Shown piece after piece: positions 9,287 through 18,398 of a DNA stretch of 64,000 bases. The position numbers and the translations under genes were made by a program. This stretch comes from DATCYX01 sp963714425 (GTDB taxonomy: Bacteria > Chloroflexota > Anaerolineae > Anaerolineales > UBA4823), in NCBI GenBank assembly GCA_963714425.1, contig CAVQOI010000001.1, positions 310,001 through 374,000 of the forward strand, read 5' to 3'. How positions within the stretch are numbered: the stretch's first letter is position 1; every line of letters begins with the position of its first letter. Below the pieces are notes generated by a model, which had not been told where the DNA came from, ran no database searches, and saw nothing but the letters and a program-made list of their open reading frames with translations.

Positions 9287-10180
9287 ATGCGGGTTGCCGA
9301 ATCCCTCCAGATGATTGTCTCCCAGCTCCAAAAGCAGAGTGACAGCGCCAGGCTGGATGCACAGGTGCTGGTGGCACACATCCTAGAAAAATCACGCGCC
9401 TGGGTCCTGGCGCATCCTGAAATCGAGATCAGCCAGACGCATGAACAGGCGCTACGGGATTCATTGAGTCGATTATCGGCAGGGGAGCCGCTACCTTATG
9501 TGATCGGTCACTGGGAGTTCTACGGGCTGGACTTCGAATTGAGCCACGGTACCCTCATTCCCCGTCCTGAGACCGAATTAATTGTCGAACATGCGCTCGA
9601 TTGGCTGCGCCTGCACCCTGGGCAGCGCCGGGTGGCAGATATCGGCACAGGGAGCGGGTGCATCGCCATTACACTGGCTGTACACAATGCTGACCTTTCT
9701 GTGCAGGCAAGCGATCTATCGCTTGCTGCCCTGGAAATTGCCCAAGCAAACGCAGTCAAACACAATGTGGAAGACCAAATCCAGTTCTTCTGCGCTGACT
9801 TATTGGACTTCCGGTGGGAAAATACCGGCAGCCAACTTGCAGGTAGCCTAACCCCTCCGGACGATCAATCCATTGACTTGATAACTGCCAACTTACCGTA
9901 TATTCCTTCAGATCGGTTGCAGAGCCTGGCAGTTGCTCGCCACGAGCCACAAGCAGCACTGGATGGCGGTGCTGATGGGCTAGACATCATCCACCGTCTG
10001 CTCCATCAAGCGCCTCGGGCGCTTGCGCCAGGCGGGTTGATGCTTGTGGAGGTTGACGCATCCCATGCAGATGTTGCCCGCGGGTTAGCCCAGGCTGCTT
10101 TTCCGCAAGGACAGGTCAAGCTTGTGGCGGATCTGGCCGGTCTGGGCAAACTCGTGAGAATTCAACTCCCAGAAAGTTAA
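9287..10180 (+). CDS. prmC: Release factor glutamine methyltransferase
   Basis: 297 residues from the ATG at 9287 (MRVAESLQ); the TTG at 9239 is less likely. It methylates the GGQ glutamine of RF1 and RF2 using S-adenosylmethionine. The N-terminal helical domain (residues ~1-85) ends with PLPYVIGHWEFYGLDF. The methyltransferase domain has the SAM-binding motif VADIGTGSGCIAITLA near residue 115 and the catalytic motif as ANLPYI, where the usual NPPY reads NLPY; this variant is seen in some relatives. The gene directly follows prfA and the pair is probably one transcript, ended by the hairpin at 10196. Confidence 0.95.
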   Translation: MRVAESLQMIVSQLQKQSDSARLDAQVLVAHILEKSRAWVLAHPEIEISQTHEQALRDSLSRLSAGEPLPYVIGHWEFYGLDFELSHGTLIPRPETELIVEHALDWLRLHPGQRRVADIGTGSGCIAITLAVHNADLSVQASDLSLAALEIAQANAVKHNVEDQIQFFCADLLDFRWENTGSQLAGSLTPPDDQSIDLITANLPYIPSDRLQSLAVARHEPQAALDGGADGLDIIHRLLHQAPRALAPGGLMLVEVDASHADVARGLAQAAFPQGQVKLVADLAGLGKLVRIQLPES

Positions 10181-10195
10181 CCCTCCCCCAATATT

Positions 10196-10234
10196 AGAGG
10201 TCAATTAAGATATCGCCATCTGGGACCTCTTTTT
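10196..10234 (+). terminator. Terminator of prfA-prmC
   Basis: AGAGGTC (10196-10202) pairs with GACCTCT (10224-10230), followed by TTTTAAT. The loop is long (21 nt). Confidence 0.6.
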
Positions 10235-10376
10235 AATCCAATACCAATCAACTTTCATAATATTAGTTATCATTTGAGGGTTCGGGATTGTAATATGGCG
10301 GCGCCTGACGGGACACCAACTCCCCGACAGGCAACATGTACTCAGTGCAAACAGCGCTAACCTATTGAGAGGAATA

Positions 10377-11129
10377 ATGCGAACAATTAATATTTTTTTG
10401 TTATTCGGCGGGTTGTTGCTCACTGCATGCAGCGGTGTTTCATCTTCGCCCACTGCGGAAGCTATTCAACCCCCGAAGATCGATGCGACCGTAACGAAAG
10501 TAGCTACCTCTACCGTACTCCCTTCCCCAATGGGGGTCGCTTCCACGGAATTACCAGCCACGAATTCCTCTCCTGCAGTTCTGCCTGCCGGAGGGGTGGC
10601 GTATAAGATCGTCCCTGGAGAATCGAAACTGCAGTACGAGGTAGGTGAAGTCTTTCTCAACGACAATAACCGTTATAATCTGGCACTTGGCGTGACTCCC
10701 GCCGTGAACGGTGAGATCCGGGTCGATGCGGCAGCTCCGCAAAACACCCAGATCGATGTGATTACAGCGGATATCAGCCAGTTCCAGTCGGACAGCTCAC
10801 GCCGGGATAATGCCATCCGGGGTCGCTTCCTGGAATCGTCTCAATATCCGACGGTTACTTTCGTTACTACTCAAATTGAGGGGTTGCCTGAAACCTACAC
10901 ACAGGGTCAGGAGGTTCCCTTGAAAATCAGCGGAGATCTGACCATCCGACAGGTTACGCGACCAGTGACATTTGATGCCACGACGCGGCTCGAAGGGGAT
11001 ACTTTATATGGTAGTGCCACCACGACTATCCTGATGAGCGAATTTGGCTTCGGCCCGATCAGCATACTGGGTGTGCTGAATACTGAGGATGAAGCTAAGG
11101 TGACGCTCACGCTTGTCGCGCGTCGATAA
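10377..11129 (+). CDS. YceI-like lipoprotein
   Basis: 250 residues from the ATG at 10377, with AGAGG just upstream. The lipobox LLLTAC (Cys near residue 19) shows a lipid-anchored surface protein, followed by a Thr/Ser/Pro-rich linker (to ~65). The rest is a YceI domain: KIVPGESKLQYEVGEVF at its start, the middle stretch SRRDNAIRGRFLESSQYPTV, and KISGDLTIRQVTRPVTFDAT. YceI proteins form a lipocalin-like barrel that binds long-chain isoprenoids or fatty amides; the ligand here is unknown. Standalone gene. Confidence 0.9.
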   Translation: MRTINIFLLFGGLLLTACSGVSSSPTAEAIQPPKIDATVTKVATSTVLPSPMGVASTELPATNSSPAVLPAGGVAYKIVPGESKLQYEVGEVFLNDNNRYNLALGVTPAVNGEIRVDAAAPQNTQIDVITADISQFQSDSSRRDNAIRGRFLESSQYPTVTFVTTQIEGLPETYTQGQEVPLKISGDLTIRQVTRPVTFDATTRLEGDTLYGSATTTILMSEFGFGPISILGVLNTEDEAKVTLTLVARR

Positions 11130-11205
11130 AATAATCCGTTTTCCCTACCCCTTTTGACGAAGGGGAGCGCAATTCAGTCATTAAACAGCTGGAGAGGGGG
11201 TAAAA

Positions 11206-12006
11206 TTGTCATCGCCGATGTTCCTTTACTTCTCCAAGCTCTTACCTCTGCTTGTGTACCCGGTCAGTCTGGCATGCATCCTGATCCTGATGGGTCTGGT
11301 CGTGCGAGGCAGGGGCTGGCAGAAAGCCACCCTTTCACTGGCGTTCGGAGTTCTCTTCATCACTGGGAATCATTGGGTGTCGCTAGGAGTAGCCCAAATC
11401 CTCGAATGGCGCTATCTGCCACCCCAACCAGGTGTGCAGGCGGAAGCAATTATCATCCTGGCTGGAGACATGCGGGAGAGGGATACCCCACGCGTAATCC
11501 CCGAGGTCGGCGAAGCAGGCGATCGAATAATCTATGCTGCACACCTCTACAACCAAGGAGCCGCCCCAGTAATCATCCACAGTGGCGGCAATATTGAGTG
11601 GCTGGCTGCCATCCAGGAATCTCAGGAGGGTCCGGCATACATCCTGGAAGCGTTAGGTGTACCTGCAAATGTGTTGAAGTTTGAGACAAACTCACGCAAC
11701 ACCTATGAGAGTGCTGTCGCCTGCGCAGAGCTCCTCCAAGAACTTGGATTGAAGAGCGTATTGCTCGTGACGTCCGCAGCGCACATGCCGCGTTCAGTCG
11801 GGGTATTCGAGCGACAAGGCATTGAGGTCATTCCAGCACCGGTCGACTATACGGTGACACGAGCTGATTGGCAGCAGTTCAAAAAGGCTTCACTGGGAAC
11901 GCATTTAATCTATCTGATCCCATCGTCGAATAACCTGGAGATCACCACGCGCATGCTGAAAGAATATCTGGGCTTACTCGTTTACAAACTGCGCGGTTGG
12001 TTGTAA
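11206..12006 (+). CDS. YdcF / DUF218 family membrane protein
   Basis: 266 residues from the TTG at 11206, preceded by GGAGAGGGGG at good distance; the ATG at 11218 is the alternative. Two hydrophobic segments (about 10-30 and 40-62) precede the DUF218 domain, with AEAIIILAGDMRERD, the variant SRNTYESAV (usual motif SxNTxExA) and LLVTSAAHMPRSVGVFERQG, which match the family. ElyC and SanA of this family affect envelope integrity in E. coli; the reaction is not firmly known. The next gene coaBC starts 10 bp downstream, so the two are probably cotranscribed. Confidence 0.88.
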   Translation: MSSPMFLYFSKLLPLLVYPVSLACILILMGLVVRGRGWQKATLSLAFGVLFITGNHWVSLGVAQILEWRYLPPQPGVQAEAIIILAGDMRERDTPRVIPEVGEAGDRIIYAAHLYNQGAAPVIIHSGGNIEWLAAIQESQEGPAYILEALGVPANVLKFETNSRNTYESAVACAELLQELGLKSVLLVTSAAHMPRSVGVFERQGIEVIPAPVDYTVTRADWQQFKKASLGTHLIYLIPSSNNLEITTRMLKEYLGLLVYKLRGWL

Positions 12007-12016
12007 GATATATGCA

Positions 12017-13243
12017 ATGACAAATCCACTCAAAGGTAAAAACATCCTCCTGGGCGTCACTGGATCGATCGCCTGCTACAAGGCAGCTGACCTGGCCTCT
12101 CGGTTGGCGCAATCGGGAGCGAACGTCGATGTAATCCTCACCCAGGCTGCGACCCAGTTTATCACGTCGTTGACTTTCAAGTCCGTCACGGGTGGCGGTG
12201 CTTATGTAGACGGCGACCTGTGGGGAAGTGAAGGGCACGTACTGCATATCAGCCTGGGACAGAAGGCAGATTTGGTAGTAATTGCCCCCGCCTCGGCTAA
12301 CACCATTGCCCGGCTGGCGCATGGTCTGGCTGATAACCTGTTGGCTGTCACAGCGTTGGCAGCCAAATGCCCGCTGCTGGTTGCCCCAGCTATGGATGGG
12401 GGCATGTACGCCCATCCAGCCACCCAGGCTAATCTGGAAATTCTGCGAGAGCGTGGAGCTCACATTGCTGGACCCGGCGAGGGACACCTGGCATCTGGAC
12501 TGGTGGGACCTGGGCGAATGCTCGAGCCAGCAGAGCTTGTGGGACACATGCGTCTGGTGTTAGGAGCAGATGGACCATTACGGGGGCGCCGTGTGGTCGT
12601 GACTGCTGGCGGTACACAAGAGCCCGTGGACCCTGTGCGAATGATCACCAACCGCTCTTCAGGAAAGCAGGGATTCGCTCTAGCTCAGGCTGCCGTTGAC
12701 CTGGGGGCAGAAGTCACGCTGATTACAGCGCCCGTTGAGCTGCTCACACCAGTAGGGGCGCGCCGCGTGGAAGTAGGCTCTGCCCAGGAAATGCTTAATG
12801 CTGTGATGCAGGCGGTGACGAACAGCGACGTGTTGCTGATGGCGGCAGCAGTGGCTGATTTCCGTCCTGCTGAGCCCAAGGAGCACAAGATAAAGAAAGA
12901 TGGAGGTACCCCCCAAATCCACCTTGAGAGTACACCAGACATCCTGAGAGAAGTATCACGCTATAAAGCAGAGCATGGCTGCCCATATGTCACAGTCGGC
13001 TTTGCTGCCGAGAGCCGAGATCTCCTGGAGAACGCGACGATAAAACTTCGGAATAAAAACTTAGATTGGATTGTTGCGAACGACATCAGCGCCACGGATG
13101 CGGGATTCGCCGTGGATACCAACCGGGTCACTTTGATGGCAGCGAATGGGGAGGTGGAGGCGTTACCCTTAATGAGCAAAGACGAGGTTGCAGAAGTGGT
13201 GATGGAAAGGGTCATGAAGTTATTAAGCGATAGAAGCTTGTAG
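12017..13243 (+). CDS. coaBC: Bifunctional phosphopantothenoylcysteine decarboxylase / phosphopantothenate-cysteine ligase
   Basis: 408 residues, normal length. It makes 4'-phosphopantetheine in coenzyme A synthesis: the ligase half joins cysteine to phosphopantothenate, and the FMN decarboxylase half removes CO2. CoaC domain (1-190): ILLGVTGSIACYKAADL, APASANTIARLAHGLADNLL, and the substrate motif as PAMDGGMY where many enzymes have PxMNxxMW. CoaB domain (~195-400): VVVTAGGTQEPVDPVRMITNRSSG and later GFAAES. The Asn to Asp change in the decarboxylase motif is worth noting but other residues are in place. A DUF952 gene follows after 20 bp. Confidence 0.96.
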   Translation: MTNPLKGKNILLGVTGSIACYKAADLASRLAQSGANVDVILTQAATQFITSLTFKSVTGGGAYVDGDLWGSEGHVLHISLGQKADLVVIAPASANTIARLAHGLADNLLAVTALAAKCPLLVAPAMDGGMYAHPATQANLEILRERGAHIAGPGEGHLASGLVGPGRMLEPAELVGHMRLVLGADGPLRGRRVVVTAGGTQEPVDPVRMITNRSSGKQGFALAQAAVDLGAEVTLITAPVELLTPVGARRVEVGSAQEMLNAVMQAVTNSDVLLMAAAVADFRPAEPKEHKIKKDGGTPQIHLESTPDILREVSRYKAEHGCPYVTVGFAAESRDLLENATIKLRNKNLDWIVANDISATDAGFAVDTNRVTLMAANGEVEALPLMSKDEVAEVVMERVMKLLSDRSL

Positions 13244-13263
13244 ATTGGAATTAGGAGTGCTGG

Positions 13264-13641
13264 GTGTGGAGTGAGGGGACCGAGAACTCAAAACCAAAAG
13301 AAGGCGGACAAATCATCCATATCTGTAGTCGGCAGGCGTGGAGAGGAGCACAGAAGACCGGGGAGTATCGTGCTGCCTCGCTAGAGATGGAGGGATTCAT
13401 CCATTGCTCAAACCCTGAGCAGGTGCTGGAAGTGGCAAATCGATATTATCGTGGGGTACCCGATCTCGTGCTCTTATGGATCGAACCTGGTAGTGTAACA
13501 GCCCCAGTCCGCTGGGAGAATAATGAAGGCAGTGAGAAGTACCCACATATCTATGGGGGGATCAATATGGATGCAGTCCGGGCAGTAACGGATTTCTTTC
13601 CAAACTCAGACGGGATTTTCATAAATTTACCCCAGGTTTAA
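13264..13641 (+). CDS. DUF952 family protein
   Basis: 125 residues from a GTG. After ~15 non-conserved residues comes the DUF952 fold: IIHICSRQAWRGAQKTGEY, the block GFIHCSNPEQVLEVANRYY, LVLLWIEPG and KYPHIYGGINMDAV. Proteins of this family are distantly like tRNA 2'-phosphotransferases in fold, but their reaction is not established, so no function is assigned. It lies 20 bp after coaBC and may be read through from it. Confidence 0.85.
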   Translation: MWSEGTENSKPKEGGQIIHICSRQAWRGAQKTGEYRAASLEMEGFIHCSNPEQVLEVANRYYRGVPDLVLLWIEPGSVTAPVRWENNEGSEKYPHIYGGINMDAVRAVTDFFPNSDGIFINLPQV

Positions 13642-13727
13642 TTTGGCTTTGAGGGAAAAGCCATTTCGCTCTTTTACTCTTTGAGCGCAGTTGGATATCA
13701 ATGCTGAGAAATATTGTGTGAGGGAAA

Positions 13728-14954
13728 ATGAAAAAGTCTGAGATATTTCTCTTGGTCAGCATCTGGGCGATTGTCATGCTGGCTGCCTGCAAGGCGGAGA
13801 CAAAACCAGGATCCCTCCCCACTGCTACCCAACACCAGTTGCCTTCTCCTTTCGTTCAGCTCACAAGCACCCAGGTGCCTCCTGAAACTGCCACAAATCA
13901 AGCAACGATGGCGCCTATCATAGCTGAGGTGACGCACGCAGCGGACCCATTCGTCCTGGGGCAAGCCGGGCCGTACTTTCCAGGGAAACGCTATTACGAC
14001 CTAGAAGGATTCAAGCGTACCGGTGTGCAGGTTGACTTTACCGTTTGGTACCCATCGGTAAAGCCGGAGGGATTTACAGGACCTGTTGTGAGAGAAGGGC
14101 AGACGGATAGAAGCGGGGAACCCTATCCCCTGATCGTCATGTCCGCAGTGATGGGCGATGTTATGGCTCCTCATCTGGTGAGCTATGGTTTTGTCGTCGC
14201 AGGAGCCGGCTCCCAAGGTCCCAGCAGAAAGTGGGCAAACTTTGTAATCGATTACCCGCGGGAGATCTTGGCGATGCTGAACCAGATTGCAGCGAAACCA
14301 CCGGAGGGGCTGGAAGGCATGATCGACAGCCAACATGTAGGAGCAATGGGATACTCATTCGATGGACTAAACTCACTATTTTTAAGTGGGGCGCGCGTTG
14401 ACCCATCATTCTACGCGCAGAAATGCGCGCAAGGATCTGAAACGGGATCATCACCCTCTGAGACGGCCGAACTTGAGATGAGCTACCAATATTTCTGTGC
14501 GCTAGAAGCTGACTGGGATGGGTTCGCAGCTAACGCGGGCGAAGCAATTACATCTAATGAAGATGGCTTATGGCAACCCATAACCGATGATCGTATCCTG
14601 GCAGTCATGCCGATGGCGCCCGAAGGCGTATGGCTTTTTGGGGAGGGCGGGCTTGCGGCGGTTAACCGACCGGTGCTCATGATCTGCGGGACGCAGGATG
14701 ACAGAGAAACTGATTATCAGAAGGAATGCGCTTACATCTTCGAGCACCTGGGCGCACCAGAGAAGGGATTGATCTCTTTTATTGATCAGGAGCATGGGAT
14801 GGTTTTCGATGAGGAGCCTCAGCGGCGAATGAGGCATTTTATCACGGCGTTTTTCGGCAACCATCTGCAAGGACGAGAGGAGTATGCTCAATATTTCTCC
14901 TCGCAATTCGTCCAGGCACAGGAAGGTCTTGCGTGGGGAGTTTATGAGAAGTAG
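13728..14954 (+). CDS. Alpha/beta hydrolase lipoprotein, PAF-acetylhydrolase-like
   Basis: 408 residues. The signal peptide ends in MLAACKA, a lipobox, so the protein is probably lipid anchored outside the membrane; a Thr/Pro-rich linker follows. The hydrolase domain begins with YFPGKRYYDLEGFKRTG. The nucleophile elbow reads GAMGYSFDGLNS: Ser sits as in GxSxG but the last Gly is shifted (GYSFDG). The likely Asp is in MICGTQDDRETD and the His in DQEHGMVFDEE, so the triad appears complete. An insertion with four Cys (~220-265) may form disulphides. The substrate is probably an ester, but I cannot say which. Confidence 0.82.
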   Translation: MKKSEIFLLVSIWAIVMLAACKAETKPGSLPTATQHQLPSPFVQLTSTQVPPETATNQATMAPIIAEVTHAADPFVLGQAGPYFPGKRYYDLEGFKRTGVQVDFTVWYPSVKPEGFTGPVVREGQTDRSGEPYPLIVMSAVMGDVMAPHLVSYGFVVAGAGSQGPSRKWANFVIDYPREILAMLNQIAAKPPEGLEGMIDSQHVGAMGYSFDGLNSLFLSGARVDPSFYAQKCAQGSETGSSPSETAELEMSYQYFCALEADWDGFAANAGEAITSNEDGLWQPITDDRILAVMPMAPEGVWLFGEGGLAAVNRPVLMICGTQDDRETDYQKECAYIFEHLGAPEKGLISFIDQEHGMVFDEEPQRRMRHFITAFFGNHLQGREEYAQYFSSQFVQAQEGLAWGVYEK

Positions 14955-15034
14955 GCTCGTTACTTGATGGAAGCAGGCAAAATACAAATAGATGATATCC
15001 TTGAGGGCTGTTGGCGAAATATCGTCAGTCCTGC

Positions 15035-16243
15035 CTACAGGGACTCCAAAATACCAGCCAGCTTCTCAGCCAGCAACCTCCGGTCGAAATCTTTCTCAAC
15101 ACAGCGCCGCCCGGCGAGACCCATCTGGCGAGCTGTATCTCGCCCCTCACATAGCTGACGAATAGCTCCCGCGAGGGCGATCGGGTCGCCCGGGGGTACC
15201 GCGATACCCGCTCCGGCACCTTCCACCACTTCGCGAATAACCCCATCCATCGCCAAGATCACAGGCCGCCCAGCTGCCATATAATCGAAGACCTTATTGG
15301 GGTAGACAGTCTTGTACAGCTCCACCGGTTTAAGAATGGCGATGCAGGCATCAGCCGCAGCCAGTGCGGCTGGCATTTGAGCTTTGGGCACGGGGGGTAA
15401 GAAATGGACATTGGGCAGATCCTTAGCCCGAGCCTGTGCAACGAGCGCCGGTTTCTCCTTGCCATCCCCAAGCAAAACGATGGAAATCTCGGTCTGGCTG
15501 CGTAGAAGATCGGCGGCCTCGAGCACCACACCCAGGTCGTTGGACATTCCATGCGCACCTGCGTACAACGCTACGAATTTGCCCTCCAGATGATGCACAT
15601 TGCGAAAGTCGTTCGCATCAACTGCTGGATCAAACATATCGACATCGGCCCCATTGGTGACGATGGCAACATTTGATGCGCCGCGTGACTCTACGTGGGA
15701 GACGAAGCCCGGAGAGTTCACCAGCACGCGGTCGGCGTACTTGTAGAGGAAGCGCTCTAGCCCCTCTGAAAGGCGAATGAGCAGCGGGTTGCGCAAGACA
15801 CCCACTGCTATGGCAAACGCGGGCCACAGATCACGCACTTCAAGCAAGAAGCGGGCGCCCTTCAGGCGCGCCAGCGCCCAGGCAGTCACGCCCTGGAAGA
15901 TGGGTGGCGAGGTGCCCCAGACCAGGTCCACACCCTTCACGCGCATACCGATAATAAATGACGAAAACATGAAGCTGAGAAAGCTGAAAACGCGGTGTAC
16001 GAAGCTGCGATGCAGTCCTGGGTAGGTAAGCGCATAATGGATGGTCAGCCCCGGATGGCGATTTGGTTCCACGTGCTCGACGGAACGCTTTCCCCGGACA
16101 GAGCCTGTGAGATAGCTGACCGGGCTGGCGATCACGGTAATTTGATGCCCGTGGGCAACCAGGAAGCGCGCCATCTCATAGTGGCGGGTTCCGCCGGGTT
16201 CGTCGAGTGAAGTAAAGGCTTGATGGATCAGTAGCAGGTGCAT
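15035..16243 (-). CDS. Glycosyltransferase family 4 (WbuB-like)
   Basis: 402 residues. The N-terminal half has the pattern GGTRHYEMARFLVAHGHQITVI typical of GT4 enzymes that act on surface polysaccharides, and a hydrophobic stretch (~85-105) that may touch the membrane. The C-terminal donor-binding half has VALYAGAHGMSNDLGVVLEAA and the sugar-nucleotide motif VYPNKVFDYMAAGRPVILA. It probably transfers a sugar from a nucleotide donor to a lipid-linked acceptor. It is the last gene of a four-gene - strand operon (M20 peptidase, bi-domain dehydrogenase, heparinase-like, this), 36 bp after the heparinase-like gene. Confidence 0.93.
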   Translation of the reverse strand: MHLLLIHQAFTSLDEPGGTRHYEMARFLVAHGHQITVIASPVSYLTGSVRGKRSVEHVEPNRHPGLTIHYALTYPGLHRSFVHRVFSFLSFMFSSFIIGMRVKGVDLVWGTSPPIFQGVTAWALARLKGARFLLEVRDLWPAFAIAVGVLRNPLLIRLSEGLERFLYKYADRVLVNSPGFVSHVESRGASNVAIVTNGADVDMFDPAVDANDFRNVHHLEGKFVALYAGAHGMSNDLGVVLEAADLLRSQTEISIVLLGDGKEKPALVAQARAKDLPNVHFLPPVPKAQMPAALAAADACIAILKPVELYKTVYPNKVFDYMAAGRPVILAMDGVIREVVEGAGAGIAVPPGDPIALAGAIRQLCEGRDTARQMGLAGRRCVEKDFDRRLLAEKLAGILESL

Positions 16244-16278
16244 CGATGTTGAATGTTATTTGTTGGATGGTTAAGAGC

Positions 16279-18369
16279 TCAATGCTTGATAAAGGGTGAT
16301 TGTAACTCTTGATCGTGGGTATTAGCCGGTAAGCGCCATTCACTTGTGAAAGTGAGTGGAGGTTTGCCAGTGGCTATCACCGTCAATGAGAGCGCTGGGA
16401 CTTTATGCGCGTAAGTAGGCGACACCCAACCCATGCAGATCTCGCCTTCACCAGACCCGGATAGCAACTCCCCAGCACGGATGAGCTTGTAGTTCGAGGG
16501 CAGAGAATCGAGCGTAGATTCTGGAGAATCGAAAAGGGTATTAATCAGAAGGCTGATCCAACCATGTGGTGAGAGCAGGCGGAGCTCGATACTCGTAACA
16601 CTAGCCTCAAGAATTTCCCAGTGCCAGTCGGGGAGCAGCCAATGCAGACTGACGTTATCCAACGCGGAACCTTTAGTTTGTTTTGCGTTACCAGCCAGCT
16701 TTAGCGTATCTTCGACGAGCCAGCGACCATCGCGGTATGCTGTGACAGATCTTTGGTGCACAAGCCCGAGCCTACGGTAGCCATCGTGCTGGGCGATAAT
16801 GCGCTCCCAGGCGCCGTCGTCAGCGCGCTCGGGTGCGCTCCACTCCGCCTGAGCCCAGTCCAGCCACAGGAAGCGGCTGGCGCGGGTCATTTGATTTAGA
16901 TGATTAACCATGAGTGTATTGTGTGTGTTTGTGCCGCTCAAGGAGTTATCCCAAGGTGGAGCGGCGTTATACAGGAAACTGCCGGCGTCCTGTGCCAGGT
17001 TGAGCCCGCGCCACCACAAATCCAGATGGAGCTGGTCGGCATGGCCTGGGCGGGAACGGAATTGGGCAGCACGCAAGTAGGCGTGCGATTCGCTATTTGG
17101 ATTGCGAATGATCAATGGGGAGATGGATGGATTGTCTGCAGGCTGTAGAGAGGAGTCTGAAATATCAGAGACCTCCTCAGCATTCATCCGGAGGGCTTGC
17201 TGTGTGGAGTGACCGAACCACAAGGACATCTCATCCCAGGTCCCTGGCGGTAGTGGTCGTTGTTCGAGGAAGACCGTGCCAGCCGCCTGAAGTACGGGGC
17301 GAAAGTCAGCGAACGGGTTGGTCGAAAGAGGGAAGATGTAGGCGCCATCATTAGGGCCGAGATTAGGTACTGCTCCGGTCTGCGAGTTGAGCATTGCGAG
17401 CAGCCAGCGGGTTGCCGCAGCAAGCCGCTGGTGCGTGGATGCCTGCATCATGTTCTCCGGCTGAGAGACCGCGTTTACCCAGAGTGCTAACTGAAGTAAT
17501 AAGCGATGGTAGTTCGTACTGTGCTGGGTATATACGCCATCTATTGATATCTGGGATTGAAATCCGCGCACCAGCAAGCTCCAACCCAGACTACGCCATC
17601 GCTTTGAAGCGGGGTGTGTAGGCAGCGCCAGCCCAGCGGTGTATAGAGCAGCTGCTTCGCTGAGCACGTGGTTGTTGTTTTGGGCAAGCCCGTATGCCAG
17701 GCTGGGCGGGATGCGGCTGGCGTGTTGCGCAACTGCCTTGGCAAGCCGTTGTAGATTTTCAATGGTCGAGTGCGGGGAGGTCGAAAAAACCTGGGCTGAG
17801 AAAACCAGAGCCATCAGGCGCAAGGCTGCCTCTTGCGCTGACATCCAGTTGGGGCCAAGGTAAGGTGGATTGCTGTCGAGAAAAGTGTTTGTATAATCCC
17901 AGAAACACTGAGCGTAACTTTCATCCCCGGTCAGGTAATAGGCACGCCCGAGGGTGAATGCCCATCCGAAGCGCGCTGGTTCCCATAGGAGCTTTATGTC
18001 TGCGACATTTGATGGTAGAGGATTTGATTTTCCAAGCTCGTACGCAGTCCAATCCTGCAAGGACTTCGAGCTTGTGAGCTTCAAGGGCTGGGGTTTTCCC
18101 CCGAAGAGACGCGCCCATCCCGATGAGATCTCGACTGCCTCTTTCTGCAAAAGTGCCAACCCCGAATCGCCCAGGGTGGTGCGCAGTTGCTCACGATCTG
18201 GCAGTACCAGCAGGGGGCGAAGAAAAGTCGTTTGCGGAAGCTTGTCCTGGGTCAATCCCGCTTTCCAGGTTGCCCAACGCAAATATCCGCTACGCAGCAT
18301 TACGAAATACCAGGCATAGTAAGAGATGCGTCTTGGGCCAAGCTGGCGGAAAGCTTTCCAGGCAATCAC
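16279..18369 (-). CDS. Heparinase II/III family protein
   Basis: 696 residues. The N-terminal half is an alpha-helical toroid with SWARLFGG-like GWARLFGGKPQPLKL and NPPYLGPNWMSAQEAALRLMAL, followed by AYGLAQNNNHVLSEAAALYTAG, where the Asn-Asn-His run is typical of this lyase family, and DGVYTQHSTNYHRLLLQLAL with the candidate catalytic Tyr. The C-terminal half is a beta-sandwich (Hepar_II_III) with ADQLHLDLWWRGLNLAQDAGS and NTHNTLMVN. Relatives cleave uronic-acid polysaccharides by beta-elimination, or act in polysaccharide assembly loci; no signal peptide is seen, so a role in making or trimming a surface polymer is likelier than feeding. It sits between the dehydrogenase and the GT4 gene. 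Confidence 0.9.
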   Translation of the reverse strand: MIAWKAFRQLGPRRISYYAWYFVMLRSGYLRWATWKAGLTQDKLPQTTFLRPLLVLPDREQLRTTLGDSGLALLQKEAVEISSGWARLFGGKPQPLKLTSSKSLQDWTAYELGKSNPLPSNVADIKLLWEPARFGWAFTLGRAYYLTGDESYAQCFWDYTNTFLDSNPPYLGPNWMSAQEAALRLMALVFSAQVFSTSPHSTIENLQRLAKAVAQHASRIPPSLAYGLAQNNNHVLSEAAALYTAGLALPTHPASKRWRSLGWSLLVRGFQSQISIDGVYTQHSTNYHRLLLQLALWVNAVSQPENMMQASTHQRLAAATRWLLAMLNSQTGAVPNLGPNDGAYIFPLSTNPFADFRPVLQAAGTVFLEQRPLPPGTWDEMSLWFGHSTQQALRMNAEEVSDISDSSLQPADNPSISPLIIRNPNSESHAYLRAAQFRSRPGHADQLHLDLWWRGLNLAQDAGSFLYNAAPPWDNSLSGTNTHNTLMVNHLNQMTRASRFLWLDWAQAEWSAPERADDGAWERIIAQHDGYRRLGLVHQRSVTAYRDGRWLVEDTLKLAGNAKQTKGSALDNVSLHWLLPDWHWEILEASVTSIELRLLSPHGWISLLINTLFDSPESTLDSLPSNYKLIRAGELLSGSGEGEICMGWVSPTYAHKVPALSLTVIATGKPPLTFTSEWRLPANTHDQELQSPFIKH

Positions 18370-18398
18370 GATCGGTTAGGTGAGAGCCATCGAAACGG

